A stretch of DNA of 64,000 nucleotides from Actinomycetota bacterium. GTDB lineage: Bacteria; Actinomycetota; Thermoleophilia; Miltoncostaeales; Miltoncostaeaceae. Shown piece after piece: positions 38,798-47,688 of this stretch. A program made the position numbers and the translations under genes. The notes beneath the pieces are model-generated. The model did not search any database. It was not told where the DNA came from and saw only the letters and a list, made by a program, of their open reading frames with translations. The stretch spans positions 49,110 through 113,109 of the forward strand of contig JACJWX010000009.1 in the NCBI GenBank assembly GCA_020636905.1, given 5' to 3'. Positions within the stretch are counted from its first letter, which is position 1. Every line of letters starts with the position of its first letter.

Positions 38798-39961
38798 ATG
38801 AATGGGCGACACGCCTGGGTGAGACGGCTCGGCCCGTGGGTCGGCATCGGCACGTCGCCCGCGGCGCTGATGACCGGCGGAGGACTGTCCGTGGGCCACG
38901 ACGGGATGGCGGTCATCGTGCTCGTGCTCGGCGGAACCGTGCTGCTGACCGTGCTGGCGGTGGCGCAGGGGGTGCTCGGCGTGCGCGAACGACGGGCGCT
39001 CGGCGCGGTCGTGGCGCGCGCGCTGCCGGGTGCCGCCGGCCAGCGCATGGCGGCGCTCACCATGCTCGCGATGATGGTCGGGTGGTTCGGCGTCAACGTG
39101 GACGTCGGCGGCACCGCGCTTGCGCGTCTGCTCGGGCTCCCGGGGCCGGCCGGCATGGCCCTGTTCGGTGGGATCGCGTTGCTGGCCACCGTCCGTGGAC
39201 TCGGGGCGCTCAGCTGGACGGCGCTCGTCACAGGAACGGCCACGGTCGTGCTCGCGGGCTGGGGACTGGCGCTCGCCGCCGAGCGGGCACCGCTGGGGTT
39301 CGACTCCGCCTCGGTGCAACCCCAGGTCGGAGCGCTCACCGGACTCTCGGTCGTGGTCGGCTACGGCGCGGCGTTCGCGCTGCGAACCCCGGACTTCACG
39401 CTCGACCTGCCCCGTTCGCGCGACGTGGTGGCGTGCGGGGTGGTCGGACTCGGTCTTCCGCTGATCGTCTTCGCGGTGATCGGCGCCGTTCTCCAGGCGT
39501 CGACCGGCCACTGGAACATCGCGGACGTACTCACCGACCTGCAGAGCCCGGTGGCCGGCCAGGCCTTCGTGGCGGTCGGCTTCCTCGGATCGGTCATGAC
39601 CAACCTGCACTCGGGGCGGCTGGCGTTCGCCACCGGCACCGGAATGGGCTCACGCATCGGCGTCTGGGCGGTTGCGGCTGCGGGCCTGGCGCTCGCCGTC
39701 TCCGGCTTCGGGGGACGGATGATCAACTTCATGGTGCTCCTCGCGGTGGTGGTGCCGGGGCTGATCGTCGTGTGCGTGGCCGCCGCGAGCGATCGCAGTC
39801 CGGCCCGCAGCGCCTGGGCGTGGATCTGGGCGGCGTCCTGCGCGGTGGGCCTGGCCGTCGAATACCTGCCGGGCGGCGGCGGGGTCCTCGCGGCGACCGG
39901 AACCGCGGTGGCCGGAGCCGTCGCGGTGCGACGTTCCCGGGGACGGCGGGCGACCGCCTGA
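38798..39961 (+). CDS. NCS1-like permease (nucleobase/cation symporter type)
   Basis: A 387-residue membrane protein with about 11-12 helices. The motif PWVGIGTSPAALMTGGGLS near the start and MMVGWFGVNVDVGGTAL in helix 3 resemble cytosine/purine permeases such as CodB, which use the Trp-Phe-Gly region at the substrate site. A later SFGGRMINFM-type segment (GFGGRMINFMVLLAVVVPG) also fits the LeuT-like fold. The exact substrate is not evident. The leaderless promoter sets the start. It is convergent with the enoyl-CoA hydratase gene, with three bases between the stops. Confidence 0.7.
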   Translation: MNGRHAWVRRLGPWVGIGTSPAALMTGGGLSVGHDGMAVIVLVLGGTVLLTVLAVAQGVLGVRERRALGAVVARALPGAAGQRMAALTMLAMMVGWFGVNVDVGGTALARLLGLPGPAGMALFGGIALLATVRGLGALSWTALVTGTATVVLAGWGLALAAERAPLGFDSASVQPQVGALTGLSVVVGYGAAFALRTPDFTLDLPRSRDVVACGVVGLGLPLIVFAVIGAVLQASTGHWNIADVLTDLQSPVAGQAFVAVGFLGSVMTNLHSGRLAFATGTGMGSRIGVWAVAAAGLALAVSGFGGRMINFMVLLAVVVPGLIVVCVAAASDRSPARSAWAWIWAASCAVGLAVEYLPGGGGVLAATGTAVAGAVAVRRSRGRRATA

Positions 39962-39964
39962 CGG

Positions 39965-40783
39965 TCAGTCCGGCGGCGATTCCGGGTGTGCCGGCGCGTG
40001 TTCCCATTCGGGTTCGCGGCGTTCCCGGAACGCCCGCAACCCCTCGCGGAACTCGGCGCCCCGGTAGGCCGTCTCGCGGATGACGCCGATGTTCGCTCGC
40101 ACCTGGTCGTCCATCGGCCCCATGATGGCGTCGATGGCCGCCCTGGTGCCGGCGACGGCGCCGGGCGCCGCACGCAGGATCGCGGCCGCGGCGGCCTCGG
40201 CGTCGTCCCACAGGACGTCAGGGGACACGACGTCGTCTACCAGGCCGATCGCGAACGCCCGGGCCGCGTCGACCCTGGCGCCCGTCAGGAACAGCTGCCG
40301 GGTCCGCGCCGGACCCAGCAGGTCGATGAACCGCCGCAGCCCCTCGGGGGAGTAGACCACCCCGAGGCGGGCCGCAGGCATGGCGAAGACGGCCGAGTCG
40401 GCGGCGATCCGCCAGTCGCAGGCCGCGGCGAGTTCGAGGGCCCCGCCCACGGTTGCGCCCCCGATCACGGCCACCACCGGCACCGTGCAGGCGTCGATGG
40501 CCACGGCGGCGCGCCGCAACGCGGACTCGCCGTCGCGGAGCCGCTGTCCGAGGGCGTCACCGTCGACGCCGGCCAGGTCCACACCCGCCGAGAAATGGCG
40601 ATCGCCAGCCGCACCGAGCAGAATGACGCGGACGCCGTCGGGCGGCCGGTTGCAGACCCGCGTGATGGCGTCGAGGATTTCGTCGGTGAGCGCGTTCGCG
40701 CGGGCGGGGTTGGAGATCCGCAGCTCGAGCGTCTGGCCGCTGCGGCGTTCGTCGAGTGTTGCTGGAGGTGAGTCGGCTGGCAT
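39965..40783 (-). CDS. Enoyl-CoA hydratase/isomerase family protein
   Basis: A 272-residue crotonase-fold protein. The first oxyanion-hole segment is HFSAGVDLAGVD and the second is GGATVGGALELAAACDWRIA. The following SAVFAMPAARLGVVYSPEGL covers the second acid position, where the usual Glu is displaced, so it could be a hydratase, isomerase or another crotonase reaction. The C-terminal AFRERREPEWEH is typical. It is read from a start that overlaps the 5' end of the divergent panE-like gene region, so the two share a very short control region. Confidence 0.85.
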   Translation of the reverse strand: MPADSPPATLDERRSGQTLELRISNPARANALTDEILDAITRVCNRPPDGVRVILLGAAGDRHFSAGVDLAGVDGDALGQRLRDGESALRRAAVAIDACTVPVVAVIGGATVGGALELAAACDWRIAADSAVFAMPAARLGVVYSPEGLRRFIDLLGPARTRQLFLTGARVDAARAFAIGLVDDVVSPDVLWDDAEAAAAAILRAAPGAVAGTRAAIDAIMGPMDDQVRANIGVIRETAYRGAEFREGLRAFRERREPEWEHAPAHPESPPD

Positions 40784-40785
40784 CG

Positions 40786-41769
40786 GTGATGGTGATGGGT
40801 GCTGGGGCCGTGGGCTCGTACTATGGCGCGCTGCTCGCCCGCGCGGGGCATGACGTCACGCTGATCGCCCGCGGCGAGCATCTCACGGAACTCGAGCGCG
40901 CCGGACGGGTGACCGTCCGCGAGCCCGATGGCAACACCTGGAGCGCCCCGGTCCGGGCGTTTCCCCGACCCGGGCCGCCCGCTCCCGATCTGGTCATCGT
41001 GACCGTGAAATCGCATCACACAGTAGACGCGGCGACCGGGCTGCGCGATTGCGTGGCGGCGTCGACAGCGGTGCTCTCACTCCAGAACGGCGTGGAGAAC
41101 GTGGCGCGCCTCAACGAGGTGCTGGGACGGGATGACGTCCTGGGCGGCCAGGCGTTCGTCGGACTCCGCATCACGACCCCGGGTGTGGTCGATCATCAGG
41201 CCGAAGGGCGCGTGGGATTCGGCGATCCACGAGCGCCCGACGGCGATCTGGCCCGCCGTGTCGCCGGTATCGTCGGCTCGGCGTGGAACGTGACGCTCAG
41301 CGACGACATCACCCACGACCTCTGGAACAAGCTGCTCTGGAACATCGGTTTCAACGCCATGTGCGCGGTGACCGGGGCCACCAGCGGGGAGACCCTCGCG
41401 GTGCCGGAGAGCGAGGCGCTCGTGCGCGGCGCCATGCAGGAGCTGGTCCGCGTCGCGGCCCGCAACGGGGTCACGCTCACCCGCGAGGCGGTCGACGGGA
41501 TGGCCGCGTTCAATCCCCAGCTCCGGGACTACCGGCCGTCGACGGCGCAGGACATCGCCGCGGGAAAACCGGTGGAACGCGACGCGATCTGTGGATTCGT
41601 GGTCCGTGAGGCGGATCGACTCGGGACCGACGCGCCGGTGAACCGGGTGCTCGACGGGTTGCTCGCGCTGCAGGAGGCTCGTGCCACGGGAGCCATCGCC
41701 GATGCGCTGGCGCGGCTCGATCGAATGGACGCCGCGCCCGGTGGTCCGGACGCCGACCCGGCCGGGTGA
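40786..41769 (+). CDS. panE: 2-dehydropantoate 2-reductase family protein
   Basis: A ketopantoate reductase-like enzyme of about 327 residues, which uses NADPH to make pantoate for coenzyme A. The Rossmann loop is VMGAGAVGSYYG, the NADPH-phosphate side is LIARGEHL, QNGVEN is present, the catalytic Lys is in HDLWNKLLWNIGFNAM, and the late Glu is in VERDAICGFVVREAD. The start is uncertain. GTG 40786 or ATG 40789 fits the usual 3-4 residues before the glycine loop, but GTG 40768 and GTG 40756 are also in frame. Relatives of other substrate specificity exist, so the panE role is likely but not certain. Confidence 0.85.
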   Translation: MMVMGAGAVGSYYGALLARAGHDVTLIARGEHLTELERAGRVTVREPDGNTWSAPVRAFPRPGPPAPDLVIVTVKSHHTVDAATGLRDCVAASTAVLSLQNGVENVARLNEVLGRDDVLGGQAFVGLRITTPGVVDHQAEGRVGFGDPRAPDGDLARRVAGIVGSAWNVTLSDDITHDLWNKLLWNIGFNAMCAVTGATSGETLAVPESEALVRGAMQELVRVAARNGVTLTREAVDGMAAFNPQLRDYRPSTAQDIAAGKPVERDAICGFVVREADRLGTDAPVNRVLDGLLALQEARATGAIADALARLDRMDAAPGGPDADPAG

Positions 41770-41830
41770 CGAGCGTCCCCGACTGCCCGAACGATGGGGT
41801 TTTCGCGTGCCACGGCAGGGGGTGGTCGCG

Positions 41831-41836
41831 TAACCT
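41831..41836 (+). promoter_or_regulatory. -10 box TAACCT and leader of pckG
   Basis: TAACCT fits TANNNT and would give a leader of about 97 bases, long for this window. The leader has a 6-bp stem (CCGAAC/GTTCGG, 41880-41898) and an AGAGAGGG ribosome site before the ATG. A post-transcriptional control element is possible but unproven. Confidence 0.4.
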
Positions 41837-41939
41837 AGGTGGCTGGGGCCCCCATCGGCCTGCAGGACCCGACATTGAACCGAACGGCGACGGTTCGGGC
41901 GGCGAATCCCGGGCGTGAACACCTCAGAGAGAGGGATTG

Positions 41940-43781
41940 ATGACAGAGAACGGACGTGAGCGCACCAACAACGCCACCCTGCTGAAGTGGGTGGATGACT
42001 GGGCCAAGATCTGCCAGCCGGACGCGATCCACTGGTGCGACGGTTCCCAGGACGAGTACGACGCGCTCTGCGAGGAGATGGTGCAGTCGGGGACGCTCGT
42101 TCGTCTGAACCCGGAGAAGCGCCCCAACTCATACCTCGCCCGCTCACACCCGAGTGACGTTGCCCGGGTCGAGAACCGCACGTTCATCTGCACCGAGCGC
42201 GAAGAGGACGCCGGGCCGACCAACAACTGGGTCGAACCCGCCGAGATGCGTTCCGCGCTGCGCGCCCAGTTCGACGGCTGCATGAAGGGCCGCACGATGT
42301 ACGTGATCCCGTTCAGCATGGGTCCGATCGGCTCGCCCATCGCCTACAACGCGATCCAGCTCACCGACAGTCCATACGTGGTCGTGCATCAACGGATCAT
42401 GACCCGCATGGGCCAGGCCGTGCTGGACGTCATCGGCGACGAGGGGTACTTCGTGCCCTGCGTGCACTCGGTCGGCGCCCCGCTCGAGCCCGGCCAGCAG
42501 GACGTGGCGTGGCCCTGCGCCGAGAGCATCGACGACAAGTACATCGTCCACTTCCCCGAGACCCGCGAGATCATGTCCTACGGGTCCGGGTACGGCGGCA
42601 ACGCCCTCCTCGGAAAGAAGTGTCTCGCACTCCGCATCGCCTCGGCGATGGCCAAGGAGGAGGGATGGTTCGCCGAGCACATGCTGATCCTGGGCCTGGA
42701 ATCGCCGGCCGGCGAGAAGACGTACGTCGGCGCCGCCTTCCCCAGCGCCTGTGGCAAGACCAACCTCGCCATGATCCAGCCGCCCGAGGGCATGAAGGAC
42801 TGGAAGACGTTCACCGTCGGCGACGACATCGCGTGGATCAAGCCCGACGCCGAAGGCAACCTGCGCGCCATCAACCCCGAGAACGGGTTCTTCGGGGTGG
42901 CACCGGGAACCTCGTACGACTCGAACCCGATGGCCATGCAGTCGATGAGCGCCAACACCATCTTCACCAACTGCGTGCTGACCGATGACGGCGACATCTG
43001 GTGGGAGGGGATGGGCCCCGCGCCGGCGCACGGCATCGACTGGCAGGGCAACGACTGGACCCCCGATTCGGGCCGGCCCGGCGCCCATCCGAACGCCCGC
43101 TTCACCGCTCCGGCGTCCCAGTGCCCCACCATCGATCCGGCCTGGGAGGATCCGGCCGGCGTGCCCATCTCGGCCTTCCTCTTCGGCGGCCGCCTGGCCA
43201 ACACGTTCCCGCTGGTCTACGAGGCATACGACTGGAACGCCGGCGTGTTCATGGCCGCCACCATGGGCTCGGAGGCCACCGCGGCCGCCATCGGCCAGGA
43301 GGCCATCCGCCGCGACCCCTTCGCCATGCTCCCGTTCATGGGCTACAACATGGCCGACTACTGGGGATACTGGATCACCTGGGGACAGCGCACCGACGTC
43401 AAGCTGCCCAAGATCTTCCGGGTCAACTGGTTCCGCAAGGACGCGGACGGGAAGTTCATCTGGCCCGGCTTCGGCCAGAACCTGCGGGTGCTCGAGTGGA
43501 TCGTCGGGCGCGTCCACGGCACGAAGGACGCCGTCGACGGCCCGTTCGGCCGGATGCCCACCTACGAGGATCTGAACTGGGACCAGCTCGACTTCAGCGC
43601 TGACCAGTTCGCCGGCATCACCGACATCAGCCGTGAGGGCGCCCTCGCCGAAGCCGCCGAGGTGGCCGAGTACTTCACGAAGTTCGGCGCACGTCTGCCG
43701 AGCGAGCTGGAGACCGAGCGCCAGGCCCTGGAGGATCGCGCCAAGGCCGCCCCCGAGGTGTGGAGCACCCGGGACGCATAG
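41940..43781 (+). CDS. pckG: Phosphoenolpyruvate carboxykinase (GTP)
   Basis: PckG interconverts oxaloacetate and PEP with GTP, linking the TCA cycle and gluconeogenesis. The 613-residue protein has normal length. The reactive Cys271 lies in the kinase loop FPSACGKTNLAMI. The metal and substrate region FTVGDDIAWIKPD, the early NNWVEPAEM and the SPYVVVHQRIMTRMG segment are all as expected for the GTP class, not the ATP class. The ATG at 41940 follows AGAGAGGG at good spacing; an in-frame TTG one codon earlier is ignored. With pfkA and fbaB nearby it completes a central-carbon theme. Confidence 0.97.
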   Translation: MTENGRERTNNATLLKWVDDWAKICQPDAIHWCDGSQDEYDALCEEMVQSGTLVRLNPEKRPNSYLARSHPSDVARVENRTFICTEREEDAGPTNNWVEPAEMRSALRAQFDGCMKGRTMYVIPFSMGPIGSPIAYNAIQLTDSPYVVVHQRIMTRMGQAVLDVIGDEGYFVPCVHSVGAPLEPGQQDVAWPCAESIDDKYIVHFPETREIMSYGSGYGGNALLGKKCLALRIASAMAKEEGWFAEHMLILGLESPAGEKTYVGAAFPSACGKTNLAMIQPPEGMKDWKTFTVGDDIAWIKPDAEGNLRAINPENGFFGVAPGTSYDSNPMAMQSMSANTIFTNCVLTDDGDIWWEGMGPAPAHGIDWQGNDWTPDSGRPGAHPNARFTAPASQCPTIDPAWEDPAGVPISAFLFGGRLANTFPLVYEAYDWNAGVFMAATMGSEATAAAIGQEAIRRDPFAMLPFMGYNMADYWGYWITWGQRTDVKLPKIFRVNWFRKDADGKFIWPGFGQNLRVLEWIVGRVHGTKDAVDGPFGRMPTYEDLNWDQLDFSADQFAGITDISREGALAEAAEVAEYFTKFGARLPSELETERQALEDRAKAAPEVWSTRDA

Positions 43782-43787
43782 TCCGCG

Positions 43788-43822
43788 GTCGGTGGTGGGG
43801 TGGTCTCCACCCCACCACCGAC
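43788..43822. terminator. Bidirectional hairpin after pckG
   Basis: A perfect 16-bp stem (GTCGGTGGTGGGGTGG and its complement) with a 3-base loop begins seven bases after the pckG stop. The convergent secreted-protein gene ends just beyond. Confidence 0.8.
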
Positions 43823-43859
43823 GCCCGCACGCAGACGTCCCGAGCCGGTTCGGGAGGTC

Positions 43860-44606
43860 TCAGCGGTTCCACCACGGCGCAAACGGGACCCGCCGGCCGG
43901 GGGCGAGGAGCCGCGACCAGGGGATCTTCGCCCGGACGGGTCCGAGCACGCATCCCATCTGGCAGTGGTTCACGTCGACGCCCAGGCCGGCTCTGGTCGG
44001 TACCAGGGTGACGTTGGCCGCCGTCAACGTGGCGAGATCGGCGGGCGGAGCCAGGGGCGCGGCACGGTGCACCGCGCGGCGGATCTCGGCATTAAGCATC
44101 AGGCCAGGACGGCCGGCCGCCCGAATTCGCCGCGCGATCTCGGCGCGGCTCCAGCGCCGGCCGTTCCTGGTGTCGACGACCACGGACCGGAACAGCAGCA
44201 CGGGGTGTGCGCCGCCAAGGTAGACGTACTCGTCGAACAGAATCGAGACCACCGGCGTGGCGTTCGCGACCACCCGCCCGGTGAGTTCGTAGCCGCCCTT
44301 CAGCGGGGACGACGGCTCGTAATCCGCCCTGAACCGCTCCAGTCCGGCGTGCGACGTGCGATTCACGAGCGCGCTGATCCGGCGGGCGACCGCCGCCCGC
44401 GGGCCGTCCACACGCGCGGTGGCGATCTTCGCGGCGACCCCGCTCACCTGCACCGTTCGGGTACCCATGTGCACGCGATACCCGCTGGCCGTGACCGGCG
44501 AGGGCGATGGCGACGCCGCGACGACCGACGTCGGGATCGCGGCGAGGAGGGCGGCCGCGACGATGAATCGTGCGGGCGCGTGGTGGGGGCGGATGTGGTG
44601 GTGCAT
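43860..44606 (-). CDS. Secreted DUF3298/RsiV-like protein
   Basis: A 248-residue exported protein. The ATG at 44606 (CGGAGCC upstream) gives MHHHIRPHHAPARFIVAAAL and a signal peptide ending near SVVAASPSP. The mature part resembles the DUF4163/DUF3298 pair of RsiV-type lysozyme-binding proteins: VQVSGVAAKIATARVDG, YELTGRVVANATPVVSILFD, YLGGAHP and the LFRSVVVDTRNGRRW segment. The YLGGAHP loop and the following strand are the clearest family hallmarks. Here it has no anti-sigma domain or membrane anchor, so it may be a secreted binding protein. The His-rich first residues could be cleaved off. Confidence 0.7.
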   Translation of the reverse strand: MHHHIRPHHAPARFIVAAALLAAIPTSVVAASPSPSPVTASGYRVHMGTRTVQVSGVAAKIATARVDGPRAAVARRISALVNRTSHAGLERFRADYEPSSPLKGGYELTGRVVANATPVVSILFDEYVYLGGAHPVLLFRSVVVDTRNGRRWSRAEIARRIRAAGRPGLMLNAEIRRAVHRAAPLAPPADLATLTAANVTLVPTRAGLGVDVNHCQMGCVLGPVRAKIPWSRLLAPGRRVPFAPWWNR

Positions 44607-44733
44607 GTGCGGCTCCGGTGTCGCGATGATGAAGGTCGGGGAGCCGGGTGCCCGGTGTCCCACCAAGGCGATCCACCTGGACGCCCCCTGATGCACACGA
44701 TCGCGGCATCGCCGCGCCACCGGCGGCGACTGG

Positions 44734-44767
44734 GCGGGGTGGGGTGTCGTTCGACACCCCACCCCGC
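44734..44767 (-). terminator. Hairpin terminator after the 5'-nucleotidase gene
   Basis: Perfect 16-bp arms (GCGGGGTGGGGTGTCG and complement) around TT lie 10 bases past the minus-strand stop at 44777. Confidence 0.75.
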
Positions 44768-44776
44768 GCGGTCCGC

Positions 44777-46507
44777 CTAGAGGCCGCTCACCCGGTCCGC
44801 CGGAGGCGTGACCCCCGGATGGGCCTGCAGGTAGGCCACCAGGTTGGCGATGTCCTCGCTGCCACCCAGCAGGTTGGTGCCCTCGGTGAAGACGGTGAAC
44901 GCGTCACCGCCCGCGGCGAGGAAATTCAGGGTCGCGACACGGTAGGTCGCCGCCGGATCGATCGGCACCCCGTTGAGGGCCATCGAGCCCGGAACCACCC
45001 GCAAGCCCTGCGGCTGCGTGGCGTCCCACGTGTACGTGAAGCCCTCCGACACGGCGAGCGCCAGGTTCTGCCGGCCGCGGGTGGGGTCGTACTGCTGCTC
45101 GAGCACACGCCGGATCTGATCGCCGGTCATGTCGATCGTCACGAGCAGGTTGCCGAACGGCGACGTCGCGTACGCCTCGGCGTAGGTGATCTCGCCGACC
45201 GCCTCGCCGTTGGTGATGGCGTCACGCGTGAAGCTCGCGCGGACGCCGCCGATGTTCATGAACGCGATCTGCGCACCGCCGGCGTCCGGGGCCGAGGTGC
45301 CCCACAGGATCGAGTCGGCGATGAGGTCGCCCATGGGCGTCTCGACACCACGGTTGCCCGAGGCGTCGCCTGTGACGTCCTGGGCGACGGTGCCCACGAC
45401 GCGGCCGGCGATCGGATCGGAGATCGCCTTCCACTTGGCAATGACGGCGGTCTCCGCCGGATCCGCCGTCTGATCGCGGGTGACGAGGTGGTTCGTGGCG
45501 GTCGTCTCCGCCTGCACCACGTCCCCGGTCCGGCGATCGACGGCCAGCGTGGTCTCGGTGACGACCTGGCCGAAGCTGGCGGCCGAGGTCACCAGGCGAG
45601 GCTGGCCGGCCTTGTTCGGGAGCCAGCACACGTAAGGCTGGTGCGTGTGGCCGGTGACGAGCGCATCGATGGACGGGTCCATCCGGCTGACGATGTCCAC
45701 GATCGGACCGGAGGGACCGTCGCAGCTGTTGTACGTCCCGGCCTGCTGACCGCCCTCGTGCAGCAGCACGACGATGGTGTCGACGCCGCGCTTCTCGAGC
45801 TTCTTCGCCTCGCGATTCGCGGTGTCGGCCTCATCCAGGAACACCACGCTCGCCACGCCCTGCGGGTTCACGAGCGTCGGGGTTTCCTCGAGGGTCATGC
45901 CGATGAACCCGATCCGGACACCGCGGATGTTCTTGATGGTCGTTCCCGGCAGCAGGGTTCCCCTGCCGTTGCGATTCTGGACGTTCGCCGCGAGCCACTG
46001 GAAGTCCGCGCCGGCGTAGGGCTGGGTGGGGAAGTAACACCCGTCGACGGGATGGCACCCGCCGTTCTGCATCCGCAGGAGCTCGGTCGTCCCCTCGTCG
46101 AATTCATGGTTGCCCACGGAACTGACGTCCAGCCCGAGCGCGTTCATCGATTCCACCGACGGTTCGTCGTGGAACAGCCCGGACAGGAAGGTGGAACCCC
46201 CGATGAGATCGCCGGCCGCGACCGTCACGGTCCGTCCGTCCGGGGCGGTCGCGCGCAACCGGTTGATGGTGGCCGCGAGGTACTCGACACCACCGACCGC
46301 GTTCCGGTCGGGGTCGAGCTGCACCGAGAGCGGATTGTCGGTCGCCTCGAGGTGGCCGTGGAAGTCGTTGAACGACAGCATCTGCACGCCGACGATCTTC
46401 GGGGCGGGGCGGCCCTGAGAATGGGACGGCGGTGCCGCGACAACGGACCCGGCGGCGGCGAGCAGCGCAGCCCCGGTCAGACCCACGAGCGTTCGGGATC
46501 GTTTCAC
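44777..46507 (-). CDS. Secreted bifunctional metallophosphatase / 5'-nucleotidase
   Basis: A 576-residue exported enzyme that dephosphorylates nucleotides outside the cell. I use the GTG at 46507, where AAGGGGGA gives a good ribosome site and the product begins with a signal peptide (LVGLTGAALLAAAGSVVAA). The N-terminal metallophosphoesterase domain has LSFNDFHGHLEA, VTVAAGDLIGGS, SVGNHEFDEG and DALVTGHTHQPY. The C-terminal substrate domain (about 350-576) has FMNIGGVRASF, YATSPFGNLLVTIDMTG and YRVATLNFLAAGGDAF. It is full length. Phosphate and nucleoside scavenging is the likely role. Confidence 0.94.
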   Translation of the reverse strand: MKRSRTLVGLTGAALLAAAGSVVAAPPSHSQGRPAPKIVGVQMLSFNDFHGHLEATDNPLSVQLDPDRNAVGGVEYLAATINRLRATAPDGRTVTVAAGDLIGGSTFLSGLFHDEPSVESMNALGLDVSSVGNHEFDEGTTELLRMQNGGCHPVDGCYFPTQPYAGADFQWLAANVQNRNGRGTLLPGTTIKNIRGVRIGFIGMTLEETPTLVNPQGVASVVFLDEADTANREAKKLEKRGVDTIVVLLHEGGQQAGTYNSCDGPSGPIVDIVSRMDPSIDALVTGHTHQPYVCWLPNKAGQPRLVTSAASFGQVVTETTLAVDRRTGDVVQAETTATNHLVTRDQTADPAETAVIAKWKAISDPIAGRVVGTVAQDVTGDASGNRGVETPMGDLIADSILWGTSAPDAGGAQIAFMNIGGVRASFTRDAITNGEAVGEITYAEAYATSPFGNLLVTIDMTGDQIRRVLEQQYDPTRGRQNLALAVSEGFTYTWDATQPQGLRVVPGSMALNGVPIDPAATYRVATLNFLAAGGDAFTVFTEGTNLLGGSEDIANLVAYLQAHPGVTPPADRVSGL

Positions 46508-46582
46508 GAGTATTTCCCCCTTGGGAGCACACGGGATGGACACACGACGGCCTATTCGACCACATGAGCGTCCCGTGGGGCC

Positions 46583-46605
46583 ACGTCACCGCCGAACGGT
46601 GACGT
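46583..46605 (-). terminator. Hairpin terminator after the flippase-like gene
   Basis: ACGTCACCG, 5 bases, CGGTGACGT form a 9-bp stem 15 bases past the minus-strand stop at 46621 and ahead of the 5'-nucleotidase gene. Confidence 0.6.
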
Positions 46606-46620
46606 CCCGTCAGGTCGTGT

Positions 46621-47619
46621 TCAGGCGGTGACCTGCACGTCCCGGGTACGACGGGGACCCCGCAGCATCGCGAGGCCGACCAGGCCGAGGGGGATGAAGG
46701 GCACGATGTTGAGGGCGTGGATCACGACCGTCGCCGACAGCGCCGTCTCGCGATCGAACCCGAACGCGGTCAGCGCCGCGACACCCGCCACCTCGAACAC
46801 GCCGAGCCCCGCCGCCGTGCTGGGCACGGCCATCGCGAAGTTGACGAACACCAGGGTGACCAGCGCGGCCGACCACGTGGGGTCGGGCGAGACCGCGCGC
46901 AAGGCGGCCCACGCCGACGCGCCCAGGACGAGCCACGACACCAGCGTGAGCCCCATTGCGCGCAGCGCCGCGCCCTGGTTCCGCACCGCATGGCCGCCGC
47001 GGACCGCGTTCTCCAGCCCGATCATCAGGCGATCCGCGTGCCGGGGCACCAGGGCCCGGGCGATCCGCGCGAAGACCTCGCGCGCCCGTCGTCCCGGTGC
47101 CCACGCCACCACCAGTACCGCGAGCACCGCCACGGCGACGATCACCGCGGCCACGCCGATCGTCGCCGACATGACCCGGCTCTCCGGCATGACCGGGGCG
47201 AGGATCAGCGTGAGAATGGCCAGGCCGACGACATCGAAGACGCGCTCGGTCACCGCCGCAGAGGTGCACTCGACCCGCGACACCCTCGCCACACGCGCGA
47301 GCGCGATCGCGCGCAGCAGGTCTCCCAGCCGGACGGGCAGGGCGTTGTTGGCGAGCATCCCCACCGCACCGGTCCAGAACGACCACCCGACGGTGATCCG
47401 CCGGCGGGCGGCCGGCCGGAACATCACCACGTACCGCCAGGAGCGCAGCCAGAACGCCACCAGCAGGATCGCCAGCGCGGCGATCAGCGGCGCGAGTTCG
47501 GCGCTTCGAAGGGTGTCTCCGACCAGCGCGACGTCGACCGAGTGCAGCAGCGCGACCACGCAGATCGTCGAGACGGCCACGCCGATGGCCGCGTGCAGCG
47601 CAAGACGGGATCGCGACAT
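46621..47619 (-). CDS. Lysylphosphatidylglycerol-synthase-type membrane protein (flippase-like)
   Basis: A 332-residue protein with eight or nine membrane helices of the LPG_synthase_TM/AglD family, found with glycosyltransferases and thought to move lipid-linked sugars or lipids. The hallmark region is WTGAVGMLANNALPVRLGDL, followed by RVECTSAAVTERVFD. Near the C-terminus the family pattern appears as AVPSTAAGLGVFEVAGVAAL. The ATG at 47619 lies 53 bases after the stop of the flavoprotein gene, which points to cotranscription or partial termination at the hairpin between them. Confidence 0.82.
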   Translation of the reverse strand: MSRSRLALHAAIGVAVSTICVVALLHSVDVALVGDTLRSAELAPLIAALAILLVAFWLRSWRYVVMFRPAARRRITVGWSFWTGAVGMLANNALPVRLGDLLRAIALARVARVSRVECTSAAVTERVFDVVGLAILTLILAPVMPESRVMSATIGVAAVIVAVAVLAVLVVAWAPGRRAREVFARIARALVPRHADRLMIGLENAVRGGHAVRNQGAALRAMGLTLVSWLVLGASAWAALRAVSPDPTWSAALVTLVFVNFAMAVPSTAAGLGVFEVAGVAALTAFGFDRETALSATVVIHALNIVPFIPLGLVGLAMLRGPRRTRDVQVTA

Positions 47620-47664
47620 CCCGGTGGCACCGAGGCCTCCGGGCGGAGCGTCCGTGTGGGGCGG

Positions 47665-47688
47665 GGCCGGGCTCAGCTGAGCCCGGCC
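47665..47688 (-). terminator. 24-base perfect palindrome over the flavoprotein stop codon
   Basis: GGCCGGGCTCAG and its complement meet without a spacer, and the minus-strand stop codon lies inside. It could weaken readthrough into the flippase-like gene or stabilise the mRNA end. Confidence 0.5.
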
